Shown in pieces: positions 8,714 to 17,206 of a DNA stretch of 58,419 nt. The notes under the pieces are model-generated. The model was given only the letters and a program-made list of their open reading frames with translations, had not been told where the DNA came from and did no database searches. The DNA is from Pseudomonadota bacterium (GTDB lineage: Bacteria; Pseudomonadota; Gammaproteobacteria; Burkholderiales; Burkholderiaceae_C): contig JAGTRL010000001.1 of the NCBI GenBank assembly GCA_018261815.1, positions 1-58,419 on the forward strand, written 5' to 3'. Every line of letters begins with the position of its first letter. Position 1 is the stretch's first letter. The position numbers were made by a program, and so were the translations under genes.

Positions 8714-9679
8714 ATGCGCACGACCGCCTTGTTGAACGCCCTGCTGCTGAGCCTGGCCACCCTGGCCGGCAGCGCGATGGCCCAGGTGGACAAACCGGTG
8801 CGGTTGCTCGTTGGCTTTGCGCCAGGCGGCTCGGCCGACATTGCCGGCCGCCTGCTGGCCGAACGCATGAAGGACGAACTGAAGCAGAACGTGGTGGTCG
8901 ACAACAAACCGGGTGCCGGCGGGCGCATTGCCGCCGAACTGCTAAAGAACGCGCCGGCCGACGGCAGCACGATCATGATCACGCCGATCGTCGTGCCGAT
9001 CCTGGCGCCGCTGGTGTTCTCGAAGCTGAACTACGACCCGCAGGCCGACTTCGCGCCGGTGGCTGCGGTGGCCAACTTCCAGTTCGGCCTGTCGGTGAAT
9101 GCGGCTCATCCGGCCAGGACCGTGGCCGAGCTGGTGACCTGGTGGAAGGCCAACCCGGCGCAAGCCAACTTCGGCACTCCGGGGCCGGGCAGCCTGCCGC
9201 ACTTCTTCGGCGTGATGATCGGGCGCGACGCGGGGCTGGACCTGATCCACGTGCCGTACAACGGCGGCGGCCCGCTGATGACGGCGCTGATGGGCAACCA
9301 GGTGAGTTCGGCCGTCGACACGCTGGTCGACCAGATCGAACTGCAGCGCGCCGGCAAGATCCGCATCCTGGCCAGCGCCGGCGCCCAACGCGCCGCGCTG
9401 CTGCCCGAGGTGCCGACCTTCGCCGAGTCGGGCCTGAAGGGGGTGGAAGGCAGCAGCTGGTTTGCGATTTATGCGCCGGCGCGCACCCCCGAGGTCACGC
9501 TGCGTCAGCTGAACGCGGCCATCAACCGTGCCTTGGCCGCGCCCGAGTTGCGCGAGCGCTTTGCCAAGCTGGGGCTGGAGCCGACCGGTGGCACGCAGGC
9601 CGACCTCGTCGCGCTGATGAAGCGCGACAGCGAGCGCTGGGCGCCGGTGGTCAAGGCCTCCGGCTTCAAAGCCGACTGA
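8714..9679 (+). CDS. Bug family tripartite tricarboxylate transporter substrate-binding protein
   Basis: 321-residue periplasmic receptor of the Bug (TctC) family. A signal peptide ends near AGSAMAQ, followed by the family blocks [29 protein letters not shown] and [19 protein letters not shown], which line the carboxylate pocket. Such receptors are abundant in Burkholderiales and often stand alone without TctAB membrane genes, as here. Ligand unknown. It is divergent from the helicase (105 nt between starts) and its stop lies 6 nt from the convergent DUF429 gene. Confidence 0.93.
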   Translation: MRTTALLNALLLSLATLAGSAMAQVDKPVRLLVGFAPGGSADIAGRLLAERMKDELKQNVVVDNKPGAGGRIAAELLKNAPADGSTIMITPIVVPILAPLVFSKLNYDPQADFAPVAAVANFQFGLSVNAAHPARTVAELVTWWKANPAQANFGTPGPGSLPHFFGVMIGRDAGLDLIHVPYNGGGPLMTALMGNQVSSAVDTLVDQIELQRAGKIRILASAGAQRAALLPEVPTFAESGLKGVEGSSWFAIYAPARTPEVTLRQLNAAINRALAAPELRERFAKLGLEPTGGTQADLVALMKRDSERWAPVVKASGFKAD

Positions 9680-9685
9680 AGACTT

Positions 9686-10513
9686 TCAGGCACTGACGAT
9701 CCAGCCCTCCAGCGGGTCGATGTCGGGCGGCAGGCCGTAGCCCGAACGCTCGCTGGCCCAGGCGGCCTGCATCAGGCACAGCACCGCGTCCAGGCTGTCG
9801 CCGCTGGCATCCTCGACCAGGCGCTCGTGCTGGGCCGGCGACACCTTCAGCCGCAGCCCCAGCCGCGTGCGCCCCTGCTCCAGCGCAGCGACCATGTCCT
9901 TGCGCGCGATGAGCCGCGTCGCGGTCTGCCGCGCCGCATCGTCGGCCTTGTAGGAACGCGCGCCGATCAGCTCGCGCGCCAGCAGCCCAGGATAAGCCTC
10001 CAGCGCCACGCGGCTCCTGTCGCCATCGTGCAGTCCCGGCAGGTGCAGCCCGGCATCGATGAGCAGCGGCACGCCGGCGTGCAGCATGTACGCCACGGGC
10101 GGGTTGACCCACTTCATCGACGGGCTCGATCCGGCCGGGCGGTCGCAGGCGCGGTGCGCGAACTTGGCGCCGGCCGGCCGCGCATCGCAGAAGGCCTTGA
10201 ACTGCAGGCGGATCTCGGCCCGGCCCAGCGCCTGGTAGTGGCGTATCAGCGCCAGCCACTGCCGCGGCCAGTGCAGCGCCTCGACCAACTCGCGTGGCAG
10301 GCCGAAGGGGAAGTCGAAAGCGCCGACCCAGGGCCCCGGCTCGCGCAGCGCCTGGGCCAGACTGTCGAAGTCGCTGTGCTCGACCACGCGGCCCAGCCGC
10401 AGCACCGCGCCGTGGCGTTGGCCTTCGGCCCACAGCACTGGCTTGCGCCGGCTGGGGCGGCTGCTGAAATCGACGCCGATGCAGCGCACGACAGCCTGGG
10501 GGGTTGGATTCAT
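9686..10513 (-). CDS. DUF429 domain protein (predicted RNase H-like fold)
   Basis: 275-residue protein starting with the DUF429 signature IGVDFSSRPSRRKP, with AFDFPFGLP and ALEAYPGLLAREL further in. DUF429 proteins are predicted to have a RNase H-like nuclease or ATPase fold, with acidic residues such as the D in GVDFSS and D in GAFDFPFG; the biochemical role is not known. The C-terminal block GDSLDAVLCLMQAAWA is also family-typical. The ATG at 10513 (MNPTPQ) is divergent from asparaginase, with 62 nt between starts. Confidence 0.85.
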   Translation of the reverse strand: MNPTPQAVVRCIGVDFSSRPSRRKPVLWAEGQRHGAVLRLGRVVEHSDFDSLAQALREPGPWVGAFDFPFGLPRELVEALHWPRQWLALIRHYQALGRAEIRLQFKAFCDARPAGAKFAHRACDRPAGSSPSMKWVNPPVAYMLHAGVPLLIDAGLHLPGLHDGDRSRVALEAYPGLLARELIGARSYKADDAARQTATRLIARKDMVAALEQGRTRLGLRLKVSPAQHERLVEDASGDSLDAVLCLMQAAWASERSGYGLPPDIDPLEGWIVSA

Positions 10514-10575
10514 CGCGGCGATTGTCGGTGCGCGCCGATTACAGTCGGCGCTGGCCAATGGCAGGAGCACGCGCG

Positions 10576-11694
10576 ATGAATCCGGTACTGGTAGAAGCCT
10601 GGCGCGGCAATGCCGTCGAGTCCGCGCACCGCGGCGCGCTGGCGGTGGTCGATGCCGACGGCGGCGTCGTGTTGGCGTTGGGCGACACGCAGCGGCCGAT
10701 CTTTCCGCGCTCGGCCGTCAAGGTGCTGCAGGCGCTGCCGCTGGTGGCCAGCGGCGCAGCCGAAACCCTGCAACTGAGCGACGAGGAGCTGGCGCTGGCC
10801 TGCGCCTCGCACAACGGCGAGCCGGCACACGTGGCCACCGCGGCCGGCATGCTGGCCAAGGCGGGGGTGGATCTGCAGGCGCTGGAATGCGGCACGCACT
10901 GGCCTTACCGCGAGGCCTTCCAGCGCGAGATGGCCGCGCGCGGCGAGACCCCCACCGCCCTGCACAACAACTGCTCGGGCAAACACTCCGGCTTCATCTG
11001 CCTGGCCTGTCGCATGGCCGGCGAACGACCGCTGTTCGACTATGCCAAGGGCTATGTGCGCGCGGACCATCCGGTGATGCGCGAGGTGACGCATGCGCTG
11101 CAAGCAGCCACCGGCTGGGACTTGTCGACCGCGCCGCAGGGCATCGACGGCTGCTCGATCCCGACCTTCGGCATTCCGCTGCAGCACTTGGCGCGGGCCT
11201 TCGCGCGGCTGGGCACCGGCATCGGCCTGAGCGAAGACCATGCGCGGGCCGCGCAGCGGCTGCGCCAGGCGGTGGCGAAGGCCCCGTTCATGGTCGGCGG
11301 CACCGACCGCTTCGACACGCGGGTGATGCAGCGGCTGGGCGAGCGCGTATTCTGCAAGGTCGGCGCCGAAGGCGTGTACTGCGCCGCCCTGCCCGGCCGC
11401 GGTCTGGGCGTGGCGTTGAAGATCGACGACGGCAACAACGCGCGCGCGGCGGAGGTGGTGATGGCAGCGGTGATCGAGGCTTTCGTGTCACTGGACGACG
11501 GCGAGGCTCAACTGATGCGATCCCTCGGCGAGGTCTGCCTGAGAAATTGGAACGGAATCGAAGTCGGCAGCCTCCGTGCCAGCCAACTGCTGCGCACCGA
11601 GGCACCTGTGCTGAGCTCTTCGCCGGTCGGCGGTTCACGCGGGCTGCATGCAGGCCCGCCGGTAGCCGGAAGAGCGAGACACTCTGGGCCATGA
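10576..11694 (+). CDS. Asparaginase (AnsA/PF06089 type) with extended C-terminus
   Basis: 372-residue cytoplasmic asparaginase of the Rhizobium-type family, hydrolysing asparagine to aspartate and ammonia. Family blocks are FPRSAVKVLQALPLV, CASHNGEPAHV, HNNCSGKHSGF, GIDGCSIPTFG and KVGAEGVYCAALPGRGLG. Family members are usually near 330-340 residues and end soon after LRNWNGIEVG. Here about 40 extra residues of low-complexity Ser/Gly-rich sequence follow, which looks like read-through after loss of the normal stop. Catalytic regions appear intact. Confidence 0.9.
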   Translation: MNPVLVEAWRGNAVESAHRGALAVVDADGGVVLALGDTQRPIFPRSAVKVLQALPLVASGAAETLQLSDEELALACASHNGEPAHVATAAGMLAKAGVDLQALECGTHWPYREAFQREMAARGETPTALHNNCSGKHSGFICLACRMAGERPLFDYAKGYVRADHPVMREVTHALQAATGWDLSTAPQGIDGCSIPTFGIPLQHLARAFARLGTGIGLSEDHARAAQRLRQAVAKAPFMVGGTDRFDTRVMQRLGERVFCKVGAEGVYCAALPGRGLGVALKIDDGNNARAAEVVMAAVIEAFVSLDDGEAQLMRSLGEVCLRNWNGIEVGSLRASQLLRTEAPVLSSSPVGGSRGLHAGPPVAGRARHSGP

Positions 11695-12043
11695 CACATG
11701 TCAGCGCAGAAGTCTAGATTTGTCGGCAAGCTGTCCGTAACCGCATCATGCGGCCTCAGGGTCTCACCCCTCAATCGGGGGATCGGCCGCACCGATTTCG
11801 GCAGCAATCAGAATGACCCATGAAAGCTACAATGTCGGCCTCCGTAGAGCAAAACTTCTGTCTCGTGGACTGGTCGAGCACATAGCGATCGAGCTTGCGT
11901 GGGCTTAGGCCTGGTGGCAATTTCGGACAACGTGGAAAGGACGTCGACAGTGTTAGACCCACTTTGTCAGCCAGCTTGTGTTTGCAGGCTGCTTGGGACG
12001 CCCGTCGATAGAGTTATGTTCCTCAAATAGGGATGCAAGCAAA
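11695..12043 (+). other. Gene-free stretch upstream of the lipoprotein gene
   Basis: No convincing gene is seen in about 350 nt, which are visibly less GC-rich than the flanks. It holds a CCCC-N6-GGGG palindrome at 11767-11780 and a TACAAT hexamer at 11828-11833 that could be a -10 element, though no good -35 is visible. A second small palindrome (CCGCAT-C-ATGCGG) lies near 11742-11754. Short open frames here are not recognisable. Confidence 0.5.
11767..11780. promoter_or_regulatory. Possible operator: CCCC-N6-GGGG palindrome
   Basis: Perfect inverted repeat CCCC-TCAATC-GGGG in a gene-free stretch, about 48 nt upstream of a TACAAT -10-like hexamer. The geometry fits a dimeric regulator site, but no cognate regulator gene is adjacent, so function is speculative. 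Confidence 0.25.
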
Positions 12044-12886
12044 ATGTCAACTCGACCGGGCCTTTTCTCGCGAGCAATGGGTATTGCCGTGATTTCCGTG
12101 TTTCTCGCTGCTTGTGGCGGCGGTGGCGATGACGATGGCAATGGTTCCCAATCGGGAACTGCTCCACTGGATACGGCGCGCATCGACTGTTTGGTTCTCG
12201 ATGACTTGACCGGCAAGACCGTCGCCGAGGCTGCCGTGGTCTACCAGGCAGGAGAGAAGACCTATACGACGCAGACGAATGCCAATGGCCAATGCAGCCT
12301 CGACATGCCAGCCTCCGAAGTGGTCGGCATCAAGTATCCAGCGGCGACGGTCACAAAGACCGGCTACGAACCGCAGACCATGCTCATGTATGCGCTCCAG
12401 GCGGGCCGTGCATCTTTTTATGAGGTCCGCCTGATCCCGTTGGCGGCAAATATGAGCATTCCCGTCGGCGGCGACACGGTGATGCACCTCGGTGATGAGG
12501 TGTTCGAAGGCTCCGTCAACTCACAGTTCCAGAAAGCGACTGACGGTAGTGAGTTGGTCTTTCAGATCCCCGACTGGGCCGAACAATTGAAGAAGCCGGG
12601 CGTCACGAAGGCTACGGTCTATCTGGACGCCAAAGGGTGGCAAAGCGACATCTGCGACAACCGGATTGCGCTGTCCGGGGAGATCGGCACGGTGAGCTTG
12701 CCCGGCGGCGTTTCGCCGGCCGACGGCTTGTGGGGTGGAGGCCGGCAGGTGCCCTTCGTGTTCGATGTGGCCAAGGTGGGAACACTCAAAGGCGAGTTGC
12801 GAATCACGTCAGGCACGTGCAGCAATGACGCGATCGACGACTTGGACGATTTCGAGATCAATCGGATTCGAGTCGAGTTCAACTAA
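12044..12886 (+). CDS. Hypothetical lipoprotein with carboxypeptidase-regulatory-like N-domain
   Basis: 280-residue predicted lipoprotein. The signal peptide ends in a lipobox FLAAC (lipidated C24) followed by a Gly/Asp-rich linker (GGGGDDDGNG). Residues about 45-120 (LDDLTGKTVAEAAVVYQ, TNANGQCSLDMP, TKTGYEPQ) look like a carboxypeptidase-regulatory or transthyretin-like beta-sandwich. The C-terminal half is not recognised. Base composition is visibly lower in GC than the neighbours, suggesting acquisition from elsewhere. The ATG at 12044 is chosen because it places the hydrophobic core and lipobox correctly. No operon partner. Confidence 0.75.
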   Translation: MSTRPGLFSRAMGIAVISVFLAACGGGGDDDGNGSQSGTAPLDTARIDCLVLDDLTGKTVAEAAVVYQAGEKTYTTQTNANGQCSLDMPASEVVGIKYPAATVTKTGYEPQTMLMYALQAGRASFYEVRLIPLAANMSIPVGGDTVMHLGDEVFEGSVNSQFQKATDGSELVFQIPDWAEQLKKPGVTKATVYLDAKGWQSDICDNRIALSGEIGTVSLPGGVSPADGLWGGGRQVPFVFDVAKVGTLKGELRITSGTCSNDAIDDLDDFEINRIRVEFN

Positions 12887-12896
12887 GCCGGTTAAC

Positions 12897-13258
12897 CTAG
12901 GGCTGCTTCCGCCATGACAGCAGCGCACCCAGTGCGTCCTTCGGCGGGTCCGGCCGCGCGCCCGCTCGTCGGGCGCGGCCATGTGGGCCGTAGTGAGCCC
13001 GAAGGGCATCGCCGGCATAGCTCGGCAGGGTGAGGTTCAAGCGCCGGACGTAGGCGATAACCGACCTGGCACGCTGGAGTTGGCCACGGTGGGCAGCGGC
13101 AGCAACGTCCGTCTCGGACCCATACCGGCGAAAAGCGTTGTCAGGCCGTGGATCAACCACGACACCCCGATGGAGAGAATGTCTCTGGGTGCCAATCCCT
13201 CGGCGCCCTTCGCTGCGGCAGCCGCGTCGCGGATGGCATGCAGCCTCATCGTCGAGCC
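12897..13258 (-). pseudogene. Decayed 3' remnant of a wax-ester synthase/DGAT gene
   Basis: The minus strand encodes AIRDAAAAAKGAEGLAP and VSWLIHGLTTLFAG, matching AIRDAAGAVKAVARRAKGLVP and VPWVMHGLATLYG of the intact wax-ester synthase 1.1 kb away. After a frameshift near 13050, LNLTLPSYAGDALRAHYG matches its LNITVLSYAGAMHFGF. About 15 residues between these pieces are missing. Only the C-terminal quarter of the gene is represented. It is therefore a non-functional duplicate or the stump of a lost paralogue, separated from the intact copy by a Bug receptor gene. Confidence 0.8.
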
Positions 13259-13288
13259 GCCAATGTGCGCGAGGCCAGGCCGGTCCGA

Positions 13289-14251
13289 TCAGTCCAGCCC
13301 GAGCTTGATGCGCCGCGCCACCTCGCCCCACTTCTTCGATTCGGCCGCCAGCTGGGCCGCGGCCTGTGCCGAGCCGCTGCCGACCACCACCTGGTCGCTG
13401 GCACGCAGCTTCTCGGTCACTTCGGGTGCCTTCAGCGCATCGACGAAAGCCTGACGGAACTGCTCGACGATGGGCTGCGGCGTACCGCGGGGCGCATACA
13501 TCACCAGCGAGAAATCGGCCGCGTAGCCCGGCACGCCGGCCTCGGCGATGGTGGGCACGTCGGGCAGCGTCGGCGAACGCGCATTGCCCGACACCGCCAG
13601 CGCCACCAGCTTGCCGCTGCGCACATGCGGCAGCACCGTCGGCCCGGCCAGCAGACCGCAGGGCACCTGGTTGCCCACCACGTCCAGCGTGGCCGGCGCC
13701 GGGCCCTTGTAGGGTACGTGCACCATCTCGAAGCCGGCCATCGATTGCAGCAGTTCCATCGACAGGTGCCCGGGTACGCCGGCACCGCCGGATGCATAGC
13801 TCAGCTTCTCGGCCTTGGCCTTGGCGATCAGTTCCTTCAGCGTCTTCACGCCCAGCGCCGGGTTGCACACCAGCGTCTGGCTGAAGGTGGTGCCGATGGT
13901 CACCGGCTGCAGGTCCTCGACCTTGAAGCCCAGTTGCTTGTAGACATGCGGGTTGACGGTGAGCAGCGTGTCGGTGCCCCACAGCCAGGTGTAGCCATCG
14001 GGTGCGGCGCGGGCCACTTCGGCGCTGCCCAGGTTGCCGCCGGCGCCAGGCTTGTTGTCGATGACGATCGGCTGCTTCAGCACGATCTGCATCTTCTCGG
14101 CCGCCAGGCGCATGACGATGTCGCTGGGCCCGCCGGGCGGAAACGGCAGCAGCACGCGTACCGGCTTGGTCGGCCAAGCGGTCTGCGCCTGGGCCAGGGT
14201 CAGCGTGCCCAGCACGGTGATGGCAACAAGTAGCTGGCGGCGGCGTTGCAT
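13289..14251 (-). CDS. Bug family tripartite tricarboxylate transporter substrate-binding protein
   Basis: 320-residue periplasmic Bug/TctC receptor. The signal peptide ends near LTLAQAQ; family blocks are [48 protein letters not shown] and HVPYKGPAPATLDVVGNQV. The ligand, probably a carboxylate, is unknown, and no TctAB genes are nearby. The ATG at 14251 is the only start that gives a proper signal peptide. It sits between an intact wax-ester synthase gene and the decayed remnant of a second one, all on the same strand. Confidence 0.93.
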   Translation of the reverse strand: MQRRRQLLVAITVLGTLTLAQAQTAWPTKPVRVLLPFPPGGPSDIVMRLAAEKMQIVLKQPIVIDNKPGAGGNLGSAEVARAAPDGYTWLWGTDTLLTVNPHVYKQLGFKVEDLQPVTIGTTFSQTLVCNPALGVKTLKELIAKAKAEKLSYASGGAGVPGHLSMELLQSMAGFEMVHVPYKGPAPATLDVVGNQVPCGLLAGPTVLPHVRSGKLVALAVSGNARSPTLPDVPTIAEAGVPGYAADFSLVMYAPRGTPQPIVEQFRQAFVDALKAPEVTEKLRASDQVVVGSGSAQAAAQLAAESKKWGEVARRIKLGLD

Positions 14252-14330
14252 GGCGGGTGTCTCCTTCGGGCACTTGGACGGCACGGTCCGGAGACACCAA
14301 TGTAGCCGGCCTGCGGCCGGAGCCGGACGG

Positions 14331-15758
14331 TCAGCCCGCGCTGCGGGCGATGCGGGCCTTGCGGACCGGCGCGCTGCGAGTCTGCAGCTCGCCCAGCGCG
14401 TCCCCCAACGCAGCCGACAACTCGCGCGCATCACCCACCACGTTCAGCGCCGTGGTGAAGCCGAAGTGCATCGCGCCGGCGTAGCTGAGTACCGTGATGT
14501 TCAACCCCAGTCCGTGCTCGACGATGGACATCGGCCAGTAGCTGGCCATGCGCGCACCCGCGGCATACAGCGGCACTTGTGGACCGGGCACGTTGGAGAT
14601 CACCAGGTTGGCCAGCGGTGGCAGTGCCTGGCTCAGGCCGGAGCGGCCGTACAGCGTGGCCAGGCCGTGCATCACCCAGGGCACGCCGAGGGTCGGAAAG
14701 TCGGTCGGCACCAGCCCCTTGGCCCGCCGCGCCACGGCCTTCACCGCGCCGGCCGCGTCACGGATGGCGCGCAGCCGCTTCACGGGGTCGGCGATCTGCG
14801 TGTTCAGGTTGACCAGCGCCATCGTCGCCTGCGTCGTGTATTCGGTGTTGCCAGGCTCGCGCACCGAGATCGGCATGGCCGCGAGCAGCGGCTTTCTCGG
14901 CACACCGCCGTGCCGTGCCAGGTAGCGTCGCAGCAGGCCGCTGCACAGCGCCAGCACGATGTCGTTGAGCGTGGCCTCGTGCGCCTTGGCCAGTGCCTTC
15001 AGCGTGTCCAGCGCAATGGTCGCGCCGGCAAAGCCGCGCTCGCCGCGAATCGGCCGATTGAGTTCGGTCTTCGGGCCGAAGGCCGCGTTCTGCATCAATC
15101 CGCCGCCGCGGCGCGGTGGCGCAGCGCCGAAAAGCCCGGTCAGCGTCTTCAGCAACTCGGGCAGCTGGCGCACCAGCTTGATGTACTGGCCCAGGTCGTG
15201 CTTCAGCGCCGCGGCGGCCAGCTCGGCGCGGCCCGGGTGCTCGGCCGGTGCGGCTTGGCTCGGCGCGATGCGCCGCGGCTTGGGCGTCAGGTCGAACAGC
15301 GTCTGCGCCAGCATCACGCCCGACTGCCCGTCCACCACCGCATGGTGCACCTTGAAGTAGTAGGCCGCCTGGCCGCTCTGCAGGCCGTCGATCACCACCA
15401 ACTGCCACAGCGGGCGACTGCGGTCCAGCAGCTCGGCATGCAGTCGGCCCGCGCAATCTTCGAACTGCGCACGGGTGCCGGGCTTTGGCAGCGTGACGCG
15501 GCGCACGTGGTAGTCCAGGTCGACCTGGCCGTCCTCGACCCACACCGGGTTGGCCAGTTGCAATGGCATCGGTGCCAGCTTGCGCGTGAAGACCGGCGCC
15601 AGGTGCAGCCGCTTGCGCATCAGGCGCTTGATGTTGGCGTGGAAGTCGCCCTTGTAGCCTGGCGGCAGATCGAAAACGTGCAGGGACGCCACGTGCATCG
15701 GCGTCTCGGGCGTCTCCAGGTGCAGGAAGGCGCCGTCCAGCCCGCTGAGGGCCTTCAC
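14331..15758 (-). CDS. Wax ester synthase / acyl-CoA:diacylglycerol acyltransferase (WS/DGAT)
   Basis: 475-residue WS/DGAT family acyltransferase, which makes wax esters or triacylglycerol storage lipid from acyl-CoA at the inner membrane. The catalytic HHxxxDG motif is HHAVVDG at 138-144. N-terminal LSGLDGAFLHLETPETPMHV and C-terminal NLVISNVPGPQ with GLGLNITVLSYAG are family signatures. The start is probably GTG at 15758, one base after the hemerythrin stop (TGA AG-region), because the upstream frame overlaps the hemerythrin gene. The tight junction suggests co-expression with the hemerythrin. Confidence 0.92.
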   Translation of the reverse strand: MKALSGLDGAFLHLETPETPMHVASLHVFDLPPGYKGDFHANIKRLMRKRLHLAPVFTRKLAPMPLQLANPVWVEDGQVDLDYHVRRVTLPKPGTRAQFEDCAGRLHAELLDRSRPLWQLVVIDGLQSGQAAYYFKVHHAVVDGQSGVMLAQTLFDLTPKPRRIAPSQAAPAEHPGRAELAAAALKHDLGQYIKLVRQLPELLKTLTGLFGAAPPRRGGGLMQNAAFGPKTELNRPIRGERGFAGATIALDTLKALAKAHEATLNDIVLALCSGLLRRYLARHGGVPRKPLLAAMPISVREPGNTEYTTQATMALVNLNTQIADPVKRLRAIRDAAGAVKAVARRAKGLVPTDFPTLGVPWVMHGLATLYGRSGLSQALPPLANLVISNVPGPQVPLYAAGARMASYWPMSIVEHGLGLNITVLSYAGAMHFGFTTALNVVGDARELSAALGDALGELQTRSAPVRKARIARSAG

Positions 15759-15759
15759 T

Positions 15760-16314
15760 TCAAATGCGGCCGGAGAAACGCAGCAGCACCTGCGGCATGG
15801 CATGGCGCATGTGCATCGACACGCCGAGCGCCGCCATGTGGTTGCTGTTGCGCCCCAGGATGGTCTGCGACAGCGGCAGGAAGACCTCTTCCTCGAAACG
15901 CGCATGGGCCTGGTAGCTGTCGACCAGCGCCTGGATGTCGGCTCCGTCGACATCGCTGTCGTGGCCCTTGGCCACGGCCTTGAGCTTGGGCTCGAGCTTC
16001 GACCACGCGGCCTCGACCTTGCGGTGCTCGGCCGTCAGCGTGTTGACCAGGGCCTGCACCCGGTCGCGCTCCTCGCCCTTGGTGGCACTGGCCAGTACCG
16101 CAGGGAACAACTCCTTCTCCTCTTCGGCATGGTGCTTGAACACCGCGTCGCGGAAAAAACTCAACGTGTCCGTGGCGATCTGCCGCGCCCGGGCCGCCGG
16201 CTCCAGCAGCTCAGGCAGCATGCCCAGCTCCTTCAGGTGCCCGAGGATGCCGGCGTGGCATTGCGAAAAATCTTCGATCGGCGATTGGCTGGCTTCGGTG
16301 GAACTGATGCTCAT
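15760..16314 (-). CDS. Hemerythrin HHE domain protein
   Basis: 184-residue cytoplasmic hemerythrin-like protein predicted to bind a di-iron site. Candidate ligands appear in order as FSQCHAGILGHL, FKHHAEEEKELFP, LTAEHRKVEAAW and FEEEVFLP, the expected four-helix arrangement. Such proteins sense or carry oxygen or protect against nitric oxide and peroxide. The ATG at 16314 (MSISSTEAS) is the likely start. The gene ends immediately before the wax-ester synthase start, so a role tied to lipid storage under oxygen or redox stress is possible but inferred. Confidence 0.88.
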   Translation of the reverse strand: MSISSTEASQSPIEDFSQCHAGILGHLKELGMLPELLEPAARARQIATDTLSFFRDAVFKHHAEEEKELFPAVLASATKGEERDRVQALVNTLTAEHRKVEAAWSKLEPKLKAVAKGHDSDVDGADIQALVDSYQAHARFEEEVFLPLSQTILGRNSNHMAALGVSMHMRHAMPQVLLRFSGRI

Positions 16315-16435
16315 GGCGGACCCTGGATGGCCCGCGGTCCAACGCCGCGGGATGCACTTGCGGAGCATCGTAGGGCCGCGCATGCCGCGCAGTCTTGCGC
16401 GAGGTCAAGTGCGCGCCGCGTCGTGGCGCGCGCTG

Positions 16436-16853
16436 TCAGGCCATCGCCGCCTGCGCCGCCCTCACCTCGACGCGCACCTGCTCGGTCGGCTCGGCCTTCA
16501 GCTCGCTGAACAGCGTTGTGGTCTTGATCGAATCGAGGCGCGGGTGCGGAATCGACACCTCGCGGTCGAGCTTGATGCGCACGGGCCGCGCGCTCATCAC
16601 CAGCACGCGGCTGCCCATGAATGCCGCCTTGATGATGTCGTGGGTGACGAAGATCACCGTCTTGCGCTGCTCTTCCCCGATGCCGAGCAGCAGCTCCTGC
16701 ATCAGCTCGCGCGTCTGGTGGTCCAGCGCGCCGAAGGGCTCGTCCATCGCAGCATGCGCGGCTCGTTGGCCAGCGCGCGCTCGATCGCGGTGCGCTGCTG
16801 CATGCCGCCAGACAGCTGCTTCGGGCAATGCTTTTGGAAGCCCTTCGGCAAAA
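16436..16853 (-). pseudogene. Decayed 3' copy of the NitT/TauT ABC ATPase gene
   Basis: About 418 nt closely match the 3' part of the intact ABC ATPase gene at 18390-18807, starting exactly at the stop codon. The ABC signature region QLSGGMQQRTAIERALANEP is in one frame. A one-base deletion near 16749 throws off Walker B, and MDEPFGALDHQTRELMQELL continues in another frame. Everything upstream, including Walker A, is absent. The H-loop remains (FVTHDI) but key acidic loop residues have changed. It cannot encode a working ATPase. A methyltransferase gene lies between the two copies. Confidence 0.9.
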
Positions 16854-16859
16854 CCCCGG

Positions 16860-17206
16860 CGTATCGACACCCGTGGTGCAGGACGCCTGGCGCGGATGCG
16901 GCGGCTCCCGCCTGAAGGTGTGGAACACGAACCAGGGCGAGCAGCCGCTGCCGGCGCGCAGCGCCGCCGCGCTGCGCCTGATGCACCGCAATGGCAGCAC
17001 CGCGACGTCGATCGACAGCCGGCAGTTGTTCGAGCCGCTGCAGCCCGGCGAGCCGGCGGCGTTCGAGCTGTCCTTCGCTGGTGGCGATGGCGCCGCAGTG
17101 CGCCTCGCCCTTCCCGATTCGACGCCGCGGCCGGTGTCCGTGGCGGCGCTGCGCCGGGCCGGCCACTGCGATTGCCCGGTTCGCGCACGCCGCTCACAAT
17201 CACCCG
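16860..17206 (+). other. Stretch without a called gene; possible orphan coding fragment
   Basis: No complete gene is seen. On the plus strand a frame that is open through this stretch reads LKVWNTNQGEQPLPARSAA and FEPLQPGEPAAFELSFAG, with alternating hydrophobic residues typical of beta-sandwich domains. It has no clear start and runs on out of phase into the methyltransferase gene. It may be the stump of a gene removed when the adjacent ABC remnant formed, or chance coding potential in GC-rich DNA. Confidence 0.3.

Noticed and set aside
6050-9679. 1209-codon open frame on the plus strand running into the Bug gene
   Set aside because: All of it before 8714 is antisense to the helicase gene, has Gln/Arg/Ala-rich shadow composition and no domain. 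Only the last 321 codons, from the ATG at 8714, are a real gene.
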